A DNA stretch of 64,000 bases from JBFLYO01 sp040756745. GTDB taxonomy: Bacteria > Bacteroidota > Ignavibacteria > UBA10030 > UBA6906. Below the pieces are notes generated by a model. That model made no database searches, was not told the origin of the DNA, and worked only from the letters and a program-made list of their open reading frames with translations. Positions 35,955 through 45,181 of this stretch are shown here, in pieces. Each line of letters opens with the position of its first letter. The stretch's first letter is position 1. The position numbers were made by a program, and so were the translations under genes. Location of the stretch: contig JBFLYO010000010.1 of assembly GCA_040756745.1 (NCBI GenBank), forward strand, positions 51,870-115,869, given 5' to 3'.

Positions 35955-36826
35955 ACCCAGGTGTAACCAAACGCGACGGCGACGCCAACGTGGATGAACA
36001 GGATGATGAACATCACGATCGAGAACGGCAGATGCACCACGTGCCAGTAGTGAAAGATCTGGCGGAACTGTTCCAGAAAGGCGATCCGGCGCGTCAGGAT
36101 CGCGCGCCTCGTTGCCAGCGTCCGGAACTGCCGCACGACATGCACGTGGAGCCCGCGCTGCTCCAGCCGCGAAAAGATCGTCCTGAGCTTCCCCCGCCGG
36201 GTGATGTCATTGATGACGAAGAAGTTGATCACCTCGAAGAGGGACATCTTCGCCGGCTCCTTGGGGGGCGAAGCAATGGCGTCGATCCATTTGATGAAGT
36301 CGGCCGACAGCCGGAACCTGCGCGACAGCGATTCCGCCAGCTTCTCATTCTCTTTTTGAAGATCCGTGATCGAGAGCTCGTTCCCCTGGATCCCCTTGGG
36401 AAGCTGAATGTAGAAATACCTCCCAGCGAGTCCGCTGAGGACCACGGCGGTCATGCTCCAGAAACTGACTGCGACCAGTCCCCCAATTTTGAAGGTGGTG
36501 TGATACACGACGAGGATCGGTCCGAGGAGACAGAGAAAAATGTGAAATTCGAGGAAGTACTTGATCCTGCCGAGATTTGCGAGTGCTCGGACCCGCTTGC
36601 GAGAGGAGTACATCACAACCCCGAACATGATCATCAACGTTCCCACAATACCGTACCCATGGCCGTACAACCCCGTCGGTTTCAGGGAGTCGTACTCCGG
36701 ATGGAACGGCCTCTCAGTGAGCGATGTCGTGTAATAGCTCGCGCCGTGAACGGTAATGACGACAACGCTCAAGAGCCCGAGGGCGATGAGAAATATGACG
36801 TACACTTTGTGGACAGTCTTCCCCAT
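35948..36826 (-). CDS. Cytochrome b-like polytopic membrane protein
   Basis: A 292-residue inner-membrane protein with about five helices: 9-30, 55-73, 90-110, 118-137 and 262-290, separated by a charged cytoplasmic stretch (about 145-250) rich in Arg/Lys. His residues lie in or near helices (HGASYY, YGHGYG, EFHIFLC, VVYHTT, HYWHVVHLP, FIHVG), as in di-haem cytochrome b proteins that oxidise or reduce quinols. It opens the run of two multihaem cytochromes, barrel and oxidoreductase, so the natural reading is a quinone-cytochrome link. It is not an obvious member of a named family such as CbcL or NrfD; function is inferred. Confidence 0.75.
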   Translation of the reverse strand: MGKTVHKVYVIFLIALGLLSVVVITVHGASYYTTSLTERPFHPEYDSLKPTGLYGHGYGIVGTLMIMFGVVMYSSRKRVRALANLGRIKYFLEFHIFLCLLGPILVVYHTTFKIGGLVAVSFWSMTAVVLSGLAGRYFYIQLPKGIQGNELSITDLQKENEKLAESLSRRFRLSADFIKWIDAIASPPKEPAKMSLFEVINFFVINDITRRGKLRTIFSRLEQRGLHVHVVRQFRTLATRRAILTRRIAFLEQFRQIFHYWHVVHLPFSIVMFIILFIHVGVAVAFGYTWVW

Positions 36827-37021
36827 AGTCAGTCGAGTTAGGCGAATAATATGCCAAATAAACAGAGAAAACTATTGCTTTACATCACGCCATTTCCTGC
36901 AAAAACATAGAAAAAAAACAAGATGAAATGCAAGCAATAAAAAAAATTGCGAATACGAAGGCAATCTTACCTAGGGGAAATCACCAATGTAATTCTTACC
37001 CTGTGACTGGCGTCGCGTGGT
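36827..37021 (-). promoter_or_regulatory. AT-rich leader of the cytochrome operon
   Basis: The 195 bases between the sensor kinase stop and the cytochrome b start hold no gene. They are strikingly AT-rich for this genome (long T and A runs at 36900-36955 on the minus strand) and carry two GGTAAGA-like strings (36961-37000). The promoter of the cytochrome operon must lie here, for example around TATGTTTTTG at about 36909-36900, but I cannot fix a single -35/-10 pair. No hairpin with a T-run was found for the end of the kinase gene. Confidence 0.45.
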
Positions 37022-40000
37022 TTATGCTTCAACTGCCCTGCGAAGGGCAGAGAGGAGATCCGGAGTGCTGAAGGGCTTGGGAAGGATCGAGAACGTTTCG
37101 ACTTCGTCGCGCGAAATGCTCCCGCTGGTGGCGATGATTTTGACGGAAGGATTGGTGCGTTGCAGTACTCTGATCGTCATCGAACCATCCATGTAGGGCA
37201 TGTCGAGGTCGATGACAATTGCGGCGATCTTCTCCACGTGCTTTCGATACAGTGCGACGGCCTCGGCGCCGTCGGCTGCGGTGATGGCATCGTAGCCGTG
37301 AGCATCGAGGATCTTCTTGATGATTTCGCGGAGAGACGCCTGCTGTTGAGCCACAAGAACCTGTTCTCCGCGACCGAGTCGGACGGGGAATGCTTCTTCC
37401 CCTTCCCCGCGTTCTCCCGCGGGGAGATACACCTTGACAATTGTTCCCTTGCCTGGTTCGCTGTAGATGTTCATGAACCCTTTATGGTTGCGCACGATCG
37501 CCGCGGCGGTGGAGAGTCCCAACCCGGTCGTGCGTCCCGGTGGCTTCGTCGTGAAGAAGGGGTCGAACACCTTGCCGATGATCTCCGGACGGATGCCGCG
37601 GCCGGTGTCGCCGATGGTGATCAGACAATATGTCCCGGGCAACGCGTGCGGGATCGAGGCGACGGTCTGCGCATCGATCAGCAGATTCTCCGCTGTGAGC
37701 CGCAGGATGCCGCCGTCGCTCATCGCCTCCCGCGCGTTGGTGCACACGTTGCCGAGAACCTGCTGGAGCTGAGACGTCACCCCGGCGATCGGCCAGAGTC
37801 CCCGGGGGATCACCGCCTCGACACGGATCGATTCAGGAAACGTTTCTGTGAGCGAATTCGCCACCTCTGACACCAGGCGGCCCGGATCGATCAGCCCCCG
37901 TCCCCCACCGGCATTTTCGGCGAGCGCGAGAACCTGGTGCGCCGTGTCGAGCCCGCGCTGCGCATTGGTTGCAACCAGCGCCACCGACTGGCGCGACGGG
38001 TCATCGTCCGATTTCTCCGCCAGCGTCGGGATCGCCAGCATCACGGGAGTGAGCATGGCGTCCAGGTCGGCGGCAATCGCCGCCGCGAGCGTCGTGATCC
38101 CCTCCATACGCTTCAGGCGGAGCTCGTAGATTTCCAGCTCCCTTTTTCCCGTGATATCTGTGCAGATCACGAGCAACGACTTCGGTCTTCCCTCAGCATC
38201 GCGCACCAGCGTCCACCGGCTATCCACGAGCACGCTGGCGCCATCCTTTGTCCGCTGTCTCAGCTCGCCAGCCCAGTACCCTTCGATCAGCGCAGTGTGC
38301 GCCGCCCCGCCGAGGCGGTGGATCGCTTCTGTGTGCAGAAGCTCTGCCGACGACTTACCCCGCGCCTCGTCGGCAGTCCATCCGTACAGGCGCGCCGCAG
38401 CGGTGTTCCAGAACAGGATTCGATCTTCCGGGTCACACACAAACACCGCGTCCTGCGCCTTCTCCAACAGTCCCGCTTCCGCGCGCGGCTCCTCGGCCGT
38501 CGCGACCGGTACAGCCTCACCCTGTCGGGGGGTCACCAGGGCGAGCGTGCCAATGATCTCGCCCGCTGGATTCCGGTGGGGCCCCGCGCTCAACAGTGCC
38601 TCAAACCGCACGCCGTCCTTCCGCATCAGCGACGCAACGTAGCGTTCCGAGATGCCCTTCCGCCGCCTCTCATTGCGGATATACAGGTCGCGCCTCGACT
38701 CATCGGGTATCAGGAGCGTCGAAGCGAGTTTCCCCAGCATCTCATCCGGCGTGTGGCCGGTGAGGGCCGTCATCCGTCCATTGACGTAGGTGATGACGTC
38801 CTCCATGTCGGTCACAATCACCCCGTCGGTGATCTGTTCGAGCAGGCCACGGTACTGGTTCTCCCCTTCGATCAGCCGGCGCGTGGTGAGGCGATGTTCA
38901 AGCTCCGATGCCGCCCGGGATGCGGTGATGGTCATGACCGACCGCGCGATCGCCTCGCTGGGAATGGGGCGGTCGTGGATCACGAACAGGTGGCCGATCG
39001 GCGTCGCGGTGGAGTCCAGGAGCGGCACGCCGAGGTACGCGTAGGCATTCATCGCCCCGAGCGCCGTCTCCTCGGGGAAGAGCTCCCGCACATCTGCGGC
39101 AAAGTACATCGTGCGCCCCTGCTGCACCACCTGTTCACAGGTCGTGTTCTTGACGTCATACTCAAAGACCGGCGCGAGTCCTCCTGCAGCCCAGTAGGCA
39201 AGCGCCCGCACCCGCTCCCTCCGCCGGTCAACACATTCGGACACAAGGGCGTACCGGACGCCCAATCCCTGCGCCAATGCCCGCACGAGGCCGGGGAAGA
39301 ACTCTTCTCCACGCAGCCGCGCGATCTCCTCGGCGATCGTCCGGACAATCTCCCCCGCATGCCGCCGCGCGGTGATGTCGCGGGAGAATATCACAACCTT
39401 TTCCGTCTCGCCGCCGGGGCCGCTGATGATGCTCCCCTGCGACTCGATGTACCTGATGTTCCCCTCCCTGTCGACGAGCCGATACTCGAGCCGCTGCCCT
39501 ACGCCTGTCGTGACGGTTTCCTGAAAGACCTTTCTGACGTTCTCGCGGTCTTCCGGATGAATGTCCACAAACGAGCTGGTCCCTTCGAGCGTATCAGGCT
39601 CCTCCAGAAGGTCACGATAGGAGGGACTGTTGTACAGCCGCCGCCCTTCCCTGTCCAGCACCGCGATGAGATCGTGAGAATTCTCCACGATCTTCCGGAA
39701 GAGGTCGTCCACCGCCGGCAGCACCTCGTGCTCCTCTTCTTCCACCCGTGGGACGGGGGGAGGCTGAATCTCCCGTTCGAGAGCTGCTTTGACAAGCCCC
39801 CCAAGCTTACTCATGTTCTTTTTGGGGATGTACTCCGAAGCTCCCGCCTTCATGCATTCGACGGCGAGTTCTTCCGAGCCGGTTGCCGACAGGATGATCC
39901 AGCGGACACCGGGGCGCGCCGCAATGCTCTCTTTCATGAGCGCGAGGACGTCGCAACGGGGGATGCCATGTTCGGCGATGACGAGATCGGGGAGGAATTC

Positions 40001-40141
40001 CTCCATCGCGCGGAGATACGCTTCCCTCGTCCCCGCGCGTCTGGACTCATGCGAGACCCCTGCCTTGCGGAGCTGAAGCTCGATGATCTCCACGTCGGTG
40101 GGGACAGGCTCGAAAATCAGTATGCGTTTTTCCTCAGCCAT
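37022..40141 (-). CDS. Hybrid sensor kinase-like protein with degenerate phosphorylation sites
   Basis: A 1039-residue soluble signalling protein. Order: receiver (about 5-120), PAS (150-260), GAF (270-420), two PAS domains (425-535, 550-665), dimerisation segment (675-745), HATPase (790-905) and C-terminal receiver (915-1035). The HATPase is intact (NVCTNAREAM, DTGRGI, TGLGLSTA). But the usual IAHD phosphoacceptor motif reads IAAD, with Ala691 in place of His. The first receiver has Glu57 where Asp is phosphorylated. The second receiver keeps its Asp (IDLDMP) and Lys (PKPF) but lacks the acidic pair (VAQQQ). It ends 195 bases before the cytochrome operon and overlaps no neighbour. It may work as a scaffold or an ATP/ligand sensor. 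Confidence 0.85.
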   Translation of the reverse strand: MAEEKRILIFEPVPTDVEIIELQLRKAGVSHESRRAGTREAYLRAMEEFLPDLVIAEHGIPRCDVLALMKESIAARPGVRWIILSATGSEELAVECMKAGASEYIPKKNMSKLGGLVKAALEREIQPPPVPRVEEEEHEVLPAVDDLFRKIVENSHDLIAVLDREGRRLYNSPSYRDLLEEPDTLEGTSSFVDIHPEDRENVRKVFQETVTTGVGQRLEYRLVDREGNIRYIESQGSIISGPGGETEKVVIFSRDITARRHAGEIVRTIAEEIARLRGEEFFPGLVRALAQGLGVRYALVSECVDRRRERVRALAYWAAGGLAPVFEYDVKNTTCEQVVQQGRTMYFAADVRELFPEETALGAMNAYAYLGVPLLDSTATPIGHLFVIHDRPIPSEAIARSVMTITASRAASELEHRLTTRRLIEGENQYRGLLEQITDGVIVTDMEDVITYVNGRMTALTGHTPDEMLGKLASTLLIPDESRRDLYIRNERRRKGISERYVASLMRKDGVRFEALLSAGPHRNPAGEIIGTLALVTPRQGEAVPVATAEEPRAEAGLLEKAQDAVFVCDPEDRILFWNTAAARLYGWTADEARGKSSAELLHTEAIHRLGGAAHTALIEGYWAGELRQRTKDGASVLVDSRWTLVRDAEGRPKSLLVICTDITGKRELEIYELRLKRMEGITTLAAAIAADLDAMLTPVMLAIPTLAEKSDDDPSRQSVALVATNAQRGLDTAHQVLALAENAGGGRGLIDPGRLVSEVANSLTETFPESIRVEAVIPRGLWPIAGVTSQLQQVLGNVCTNAREAMSDGGILRLTAENLLIDAQTVASIPHALPGTYCLITIGDTGRGIRPEIIGKVFDPFFTTKPPGRTTGLGLSTAAAIVRNHKGFMNIYSEPGKGTIVKVYLPAGERGEGEEAFPVRLGRGEQVLVAQQQASLREIIKKILDAHGYDAITAADGAEAVALYRKHVEKIAAIVIDLDMPYMDGSMTIRVLQRTNPSVKIIATSGSISRDEVETFSILPKPFSTPDLLSALRRAVEA

Positions 40142-40144
40142 GGC

Positions 40145-41464
40145 TCAGGAGACCCCGTGAGGTGCGCGCGTGGTAATGGTCTCGAGGCCATGTGCGCGAG
40201 GGCCGGTTTCGCTCCTTCGAAGAAGAACCGCGAAGAGCAGACCAAAGAATCCGAGCACAGAAAATATCCACATCCCGGGTGCATAGCCAAGCGGGTTGTC
40301 GCTCCTCGCCTGTGCCGTATCATTGACCCATCCGATGAGCAGGTTGAACCCTGCCAGACCGACGTTCTGAATGAGGGTCATCAGGCCATAGGCTGTCCCG
40401 AGCCTGGCGTTGTCCACAACATAGGAGACCGACGGCCACATCACGGCAGGGACGAGCGAGAACCCTATCCCCATCATGGCCATTGGCACATACAGCGATA
40501 CGTGCGTGTATGCCATCATCAGGTAGACGGGGATGAGCAGGAGCGACCCGAACATCATGAAGAGCGAGCGCTTTCCCACCCGGTCGACCACCAAGCCAAA
40601 GAGGGGGGTCCCAATCATCGCGAAGAGGGTAAGCATGCTCGACAGGAACCCCCCCTCCTCCCTGCTCGTACCATGGACATCGATGAAGAATTTCACGGCA
40701 AACGTCTGGAACGGAAAGATGCCCGAGTAGAAGGTAATGCAAAGCGCAACGATACACCAGTAGGACGTCCCGAACTGGAGGATATCCCGCAGCACCACCT
40801 TGTCGGTCGCTCCCGCATGCCAGAGCGTGTAGTCGCGTTCCGCGCGGCGCTCGAAGATCCAGTAGAACAGAGCACCCACGATGCAAATGACGCCAAAACC
40901 GACGCCGATGAGCAGAGGAACCTGCCAGTGATCGTAGAAGCGGGAGGCCCACGTAGGAGAGTTCAGCGCGGCAAATGACCCCAGCCGCGCGAGCGTCAGA
41001 TTGAGCCCGAAGGCAAAGCTCAACTCCTTCCCTTTGAACCATTTCGCGATGGCCGTCGTCACCGCCACGATGAGCGATTCAGCTCCAAGACCGAAAATCA
41101 GACGTCCGGCCGCCATCACCTCCAGTGTCCCCGTCGACGCGGTTACCGCGGCACCGATCAGGCACAGAATCGCGAAAAGGAGTGTGGAAATCCGCGTGCC
41201 GATCCGGTCGATGATCAGCCCGCCGATGAGCACCATGAAGATGTTCGGGATGCTGTAAATGGCGTTCAGCAGGCCGATGTTCGAATCCGAAAAGCCCAGG
41301 TCGCGTACCAGGACATCCGCCAGTGGGCTGATGCTGTCATAGACGTAGTAATTGCCGAACATCGCCAGGGAAACCAGGAACAGTACCATCCAGCGATACC
41401 AGCGCGGAGGGAGCGGGCGGGTGGACGCGGCGGGGGTGGCGGACTGGTCTGCCATCAGGTGCAT
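40145..41464 (-). CDS. Major facilitator superfamily transporter
   Basis: A 439-residue inner-membrane protein with about 12 helices. After helix 2 comes the MFS loop motif region (GLIIDRIGTRIST), and the matching loop in the second half is GLVVDRVGKRSLFM. A central cytoplasmic loop (about 195-215, RRAERDYTLWHAG) splits the halves. The substrate cannot be told. The start is ATG 41464 or 41455 (M4); GGAGG fits the second better. Its stop is three bases before the sensor kinase start, so the two are probably cotranscribed; the kinase might sense the transported compound. Confidence 0.85.
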   Translation of the reverse strand: MHLMADQSATPAASTRPLPPRWYRWMVLFLVSLAMFGNYYVYDSISPLADVLVRDLGFSDSNIGLLNAIYSIPNIFMVLIGGLIIDRIGTRISTLLFAILCLIGAAVTASTGTLEVMAAGRLIFGLGAESLIVAVTTAIAKWFKGKELSFAFGLNLTLARLGSFAALNSPTWASRFYDHWQVPLLIGVGFGVICIVGALFYWIFERRAERDYTLWHAGATDKVVLRDILQFGTSYWCIVALCITFYSGIFPFQTFAVKFFIDVHGTSREEGGFLSSMLTLFAMIGTPLFGLVVDRVGKRSLFMMFGSLLLIPVYLMMAYTHVSLYVPMAMMGIGFSLVPAVMWPSVSYVVDNARLGTAYGLMTLIQNVGLAGFNLLIGWVNDTAQARSDNPLGYAPGMWIFSVLGFFGLLFAVLLRRSETGPRAHGLETITTRAPHGVS

Positions 41465-41527
41465 GCCTCCGTTGGGGGACGGTAGAGGCCGCCGCAGGGC
41501 GCATCTGCCCCGCGGCAGCCCCCCGTG

Positions 41528-42985
41528 TCAATTGATGTTTCTCAGGATCGCGAGCAGGAAATTCCAGTACTTCTCAACGGTGTCGATATAGATCTTCTCG
41601 TCAGGGGAATGCACTCCTTCGAGCGTCGGGCCGAACGACACCATGTCCATTCCGGGGAACTTCTCCCCGATGATGCCGCACTCCAACCCTGCGTGGATTG
41701 CCTTCACCTCCGGATCTTTGCCGTACAGCGAGCGGTAGGTCGAGCGCGCGACCCGGAGGATCTCTGAATTCATGTTCGGCTTCCAGCCCGGATACCCGTC
41801 GGTCGTCGTTACCGATGCCCCGGCCAGATTGAGCACCGCCGCCACCGTCTGACAGATCTCGCCGATCTCAGAAGCGACGGAACTCCTCTGGCTGGTCGCG
41901 ATCGTGATCTTCTTCTTCTCCGTGCGGATCACCGCCACGTTTGTGGAGGTTTCCACGAGACCCGGGATATCCGCGCTCATCTTGATGACGCCGTGCGGGA
42001 GCGCGGCAATTGTCCTGCAGAGCCGCTGCTGAAACCCCCTCTTGAGGACCTTCCCTCTTTTCGTTCCCGGTTTCACCGTAATCGTGATCGAGAGGTCGGG
42101 ATCGACGCTTGCCAGCTCGGCGCGGATCGTTGCATTGCAGGCTCCGACAGCCGCCGCGGCGCCTTCCCACGATTTCTTCGGGATGAACAGGAGCGCCTCC
42201 GTTTCGCGGGGGATTGCGTTGTGTTTGTTCCCCCCGTCGATCGATGCCAGCCGTGCGCCGAGCGCCGCAAGCTCTATCACCACCCGATTGGCAATCTTGA
42301 CCGCATTCCCGCGTCCTTTGTCGATCTCGAGACCTGAATGTCCTCCTTTCAGACCGGTGACAAGCAGCGTGGCGGCGACGCTCCCGGCGGGGGACGCTTC
42401 AAAGGCGGCCGGCCACCTCGCGAGTGTGTCCTTCCCTCCTGAGCAGCCGACGTACAGTGCACCCTCTTCCTCTGAGTCAAGGTTCATGAGGGTCTTGCTC
42501 GCGAGGAAGTCCGGACTCAGGTTGCTGGCGCCTGTCAGGCCGGTCTCCTCGTCCACCGTGAAAAGGAACTCCAGCGGACCGTGTACGAGCGTGCGGTCTT
42601 CCATGATGGCCAGGTTGGTCGCCACGGCAATGCCGTTGTCGGCACCGAGCGTGGTGCCGTTCGCCATCAGCACGTTGCCCTTCCTGACGAGCTCGATCGG
42701 ATCTCTGGAGAAATCGTGCACCTTCTCCTTGTTCTTTTCGCACACCATGTCGAGATGCCCCTGCAGGGCGATGCTGCGCACCCCTTCCTTCCCCGGGCTT
42801 GCGGGTTTTTGGACGACCACGTTGCCGAAGGCATCCGTCATTGCCTTCAGCCCGAGTTTCGCCGCGGTTGCCGTGACGTATGTCGTCATGGCTTCCTCGT
42901 GCTTGGAGCAGCGGGGGATCTTTGCGATCTCTGCGAAGTATTTCCAGACCAGCTCCGGCTTCAGCCCTTCGATTGCGCCTGACAT
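41528..42985 (-). CDS. pepD: Aminoacyl-histidine dipeptidase (cytosol nonspecific dipeptidase)
   Basis: PepD is a zinc dipeptidase of family M20 that cleaves many dipeptides in the cytoplasm. The 485 residues match the family. Metal-site motifs: ALQGHLDMVCEKN, GTTLGADNGIAVA, VDEETGLTGA and NLDSEEEGALYVGCSGG, then KGGHSGLEIDKGRGNA in the dimerisation domain, and HAGLECGIIGEKFPGMD near the end. AAGGAGAAG precedes ATG 42985. It follows the OPT transporter by 72 bases: uptake of oligopeptides followed by dipeptide hydrolysis is the likely joint task. Confidence 0.95.
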   Translation of the reverse strand: MSGAIEGLKPELVWKYFAEIAKIPRCSKHEEAMTTYVTATAAKLGLKAMTDAFGNVVVQKPASPGKEGVRSIALQGHLDMVCEKNKEKVHDFSRDPIELVRKGNVLMANGTTLGADNGIAVATNLAIMEDRTLVHGPLEFLFTVDEETGLTGASNLSPDFLASKTLMNLDSEEEGALYVGCSGGKDTLARWPAAFEASPAGSVAATLLVTGLKGGHSGLEIDKGRGNAVKIANRVVIELAALGARLASIDGGNKHNAIPRETEALLFIPKKSWEGAAAAVGACNATIRAELASVDPDLSITITVKPGTKRGKVLKRGFQQRLCRTIAALPHGVIKMSADIPGLVETSTNVAVIRTEKKKITIATSQRSSVASEIGEICQTVAAVLNLAGASVTTTDGYPGWKPNMNSEILRVARSTYRSLYGKDPEVKAIHAGLECGIIGEKFPGMDMVSFGPTLEGVHSPDEKIYIDTVEKYWNFLLAILRNIN

Positions 42986-43057
42986 ACGATGCTTCTCCTT
43001 TCCAGGACATGAGTCCCCCGCCGCCGCTGTGTGCCACGACCGGGGGACGAATTGACG

Positions 43058-45130
43058 CTACATCACTGCCGTGGGCGGCGCCGGCTCATCGGGAGCGCCA
43101 GCCTTCGAGAGCGGAACCCTGATGAGATAGAGCGCCAGAATGATGAACACCGGGATCGCGAGCCAGGGGGCGATGGTCTCGAAGCCCGAGACGGTCCAGA
43201 ACTCCGGCTTGTTTTCCACTCGATCGCGGATGAACACCGCCGCAGCGATGAACAACCCGACGAGGGCCTCGCCAGCGATCAGGCCGGAGGCGGAGAGGAT
43301 CCCCGCGTTCTCCACGCGTGCTTTCTGCGCGGGATTGTATCCCCGACTGGCGGCCCGCTTGTCCACGAAGCCGCGAATCAGGCCGCCGATAAAGATGGCG
43401 AACGTCGTTTCCAGCGGCAGGTACATGCCGACGGCGAATAGCATCGGGCTCTTCACACGAACGAGGATGAGTGCAATCCCGAGAGCAATCCCCACGATGA
43501 CGAGGGGCCAGGCCATCTCCCCGCCGACGATCCCCTGTGAGAGCGCGGCCATCAGTCCCGCCTGCGGCGCGGGGAGTTTCGGACCGCCGAAGCCGCCGAT
43601 CGCGGGATTTGCGGCGAAGTCGGCATTGTGGAGCACATAGAGGGGGAAGAACATGACAAGCCCCGCCAGGGCAACGCCGATGATATCGCCCACCTGCATC
43701 TTCGACGGCGTTCCTCCCAGGATGTGGCCGACCTTCAGGTCCTGCAGCATCTCGCCGGCAACGGCCGAGGAAACACACACCACCGCTGCCACCCCGAGGA
43801 CCGCCGCAACCCCCTGCAGCCCCGTGACGCCGACGATCACCATCGTAAGCGCTGCAACAATCGTAGTTGCGAGCGTCAAGCCGGAGATCGGGTTATTCGA
43901 CGAGCCGATCATGCCGACGAGGTTGCCCGACACCGCGGCAAAGAAAAAGCCGGCGATGAGCATCACGACCGCGGCCAGAATCGCCCCCAGCATCATGTCC
44001 GTGAAGTAGAAGTAGAGCCCGATCATGAGCGCGAAAACGATCACGACGCCGAGGATGACAAGCTTGAACGAGAGATCACGCTCGGTGCGCTCCGTCGCAA
44101 CGGCCTGCCCGGCGGATTTTCGGACGTCCGCGACGCCCCGCTTGATCCCGAGGATCAGGTTCTTACGCATCCGCCAGAGCGTGAAGCAGGCCCCCACGAG
44201 CATGCCTCCGACGGCGATCGGCCGGACGATGTAGCGGTAGAGATGGCCGGTGAGCGCCGACCATGCTGCCGCCTCATCGCCGCTGCTTGTCGCCAGATAC
44301 CTTTCGATCAATTGCGGCCCGAGGAAGAAGACGAGCAGGGGCACGAACAGTCCCCAGGCAAGCAGGCCGCCGGCAAAGTTGAGCGCGCCCAGCTCCGGAC
44401 CGATGATGTAGCCGACGCCAATGTAGGCGGGCGTCGCTGCTGGTGCCGAAATGGTGGTGATCCCCCCTCCCGCGACTTTTTCCGCGTCCCCTTTCAACCC
44501 CAGCTTCACGAACGATTCCTTGACGCGCCCCACCATCACCTGGAAATCAAGATTCGACGCCTTGAAGATCCCGAAGCCGTCGAGCAGCTTGATGAGCGCT
44601 CCCACCCCCATCGCTTTGAAGAGCTGGATGGCAGCATCGGCGCCCCGCTGGCCGGCCTTGTGGATTTCCGAGGCCGCCACCGACTCGGGGAACGGGAGAC
44701 TTGCATCCTCCACCATCACCCGGCGGAGAATGGTGACGAACATGATCCCAAGCACCCCCCCCAGGATCATCAGGGCGGCTGCGGTCAGATACTCGGTAAC
44801 GATGTTGTCCGTCGTAAACGTCCAGATATGAAGGACCACAAACGCCGGGATTGTGAAGATGGCGCCTGCAGCGACCGACTCTCCGATCGAGCCGACGGTC
44901 CGGGCGAAGTTCTCCTCCAGGATCGTCCCTTTCATCATCCGGAGGAGCGCCATGCCGATGACCGCCGCGGGATACGTGGCCGCGATCGTCATTCCCGCCT
45001 TCAGCCCGAGGTATGCATTGGCGGCGCCGAGGATGACGCACATGAACAGACCGATGACCAGTGCGCGGATCGTGAATTCCTTCATGTCCGATCCCGCCGA
45101 CACGAACGGCGTGTACTTTGCTTCTGCCAT
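43058..45130 (-). CDS. OPT-family oligopeptide transporter
   Basis: A 690-residue inner-membrane protein with about 14-16 helices. It begins MAEAKYTPFVSAGSDMKEFT, typical of the bacterial OPT branch, and has AYLGLKAGMTIAATYPAAV in helix 2 and SNNPISGLTLATTI in the middle. OPT proteins import small peptides or siderophore-metal complexes with protons. The pairing with pepD downstream and proline dehydrogenase upstream (52 bases) favours peptides. GGAG precedes ATG 45130. Confidence 0.9.
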   Translation of the reverse strand: MAEAKYTPFVSAGSDMKEFTIRALVIGLFMCVILGAANAYLGLKAGMTIAATYPAAVIGMALLRMMKGTILEENFARTVGSIGESVAAGAIFTIPAFVVLHIWTFTTDNIVTEYLTAAALMILGGVLGIMFVTILRRVMVEDASLPFPESVAASEIHKAGQRGADAAIQLFKAMGVGALIKLLDGFGIFKASNLDFQVMVGRVKESFVKLGLKGDAEKVAGGGITTISAPAATPAYIGVGYIIGPELGALNFAGGLLAWGLFVPLLVFFLGPQLIERYLATSSGDEAAAWSALTGHLYRYIVRPIAVGGMLVGACFTLWRMRKNLILGIKRGVADVRKSAGQAVATERTERDLSFKLVILGVVIVFALMIGLYFYFTDMMLGAILAAVVMLIAGFFFAAVSGNLVGMIGSSNNPISGLTLATTIVAALTMVIVGVTGLQGVAAVLGVAAVVCVSSAVAGEMLQDLKVGHILGGTPSKMQVGDIIGVALAGLVMFFPLYVLHNADFAANPAIGGFGGPKLPAPQAGLMAALSQGIVGGEMAWPLVIVGIALGIALILVRVKSPMLFAVGMYLPLETTFAIFIGGLIRGFVDKRAASRGYNPAQKARVENAGILSASGLIAGEALVGLFIAAAVFIRDRVENKPEFWTVSGFETIAPWLAIPVFIILALYLIRVPLSKAGAPDEPAPPTAVM

Positions 45131-45181
45131 GGTGGCTCCTTGCTGGTGGTGAATAACCCTCCGAAGCGATTCCCCCCGCTG

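Noticed and set aside
37937..40978. A 1013-codon open frame on the plus strand
   Set aside because: It is antisense to the sensor kinase and MFS genes, has no family-like motif and shows the Arg/His/Pro-rich composition of complement frames in GC-rich DNA.
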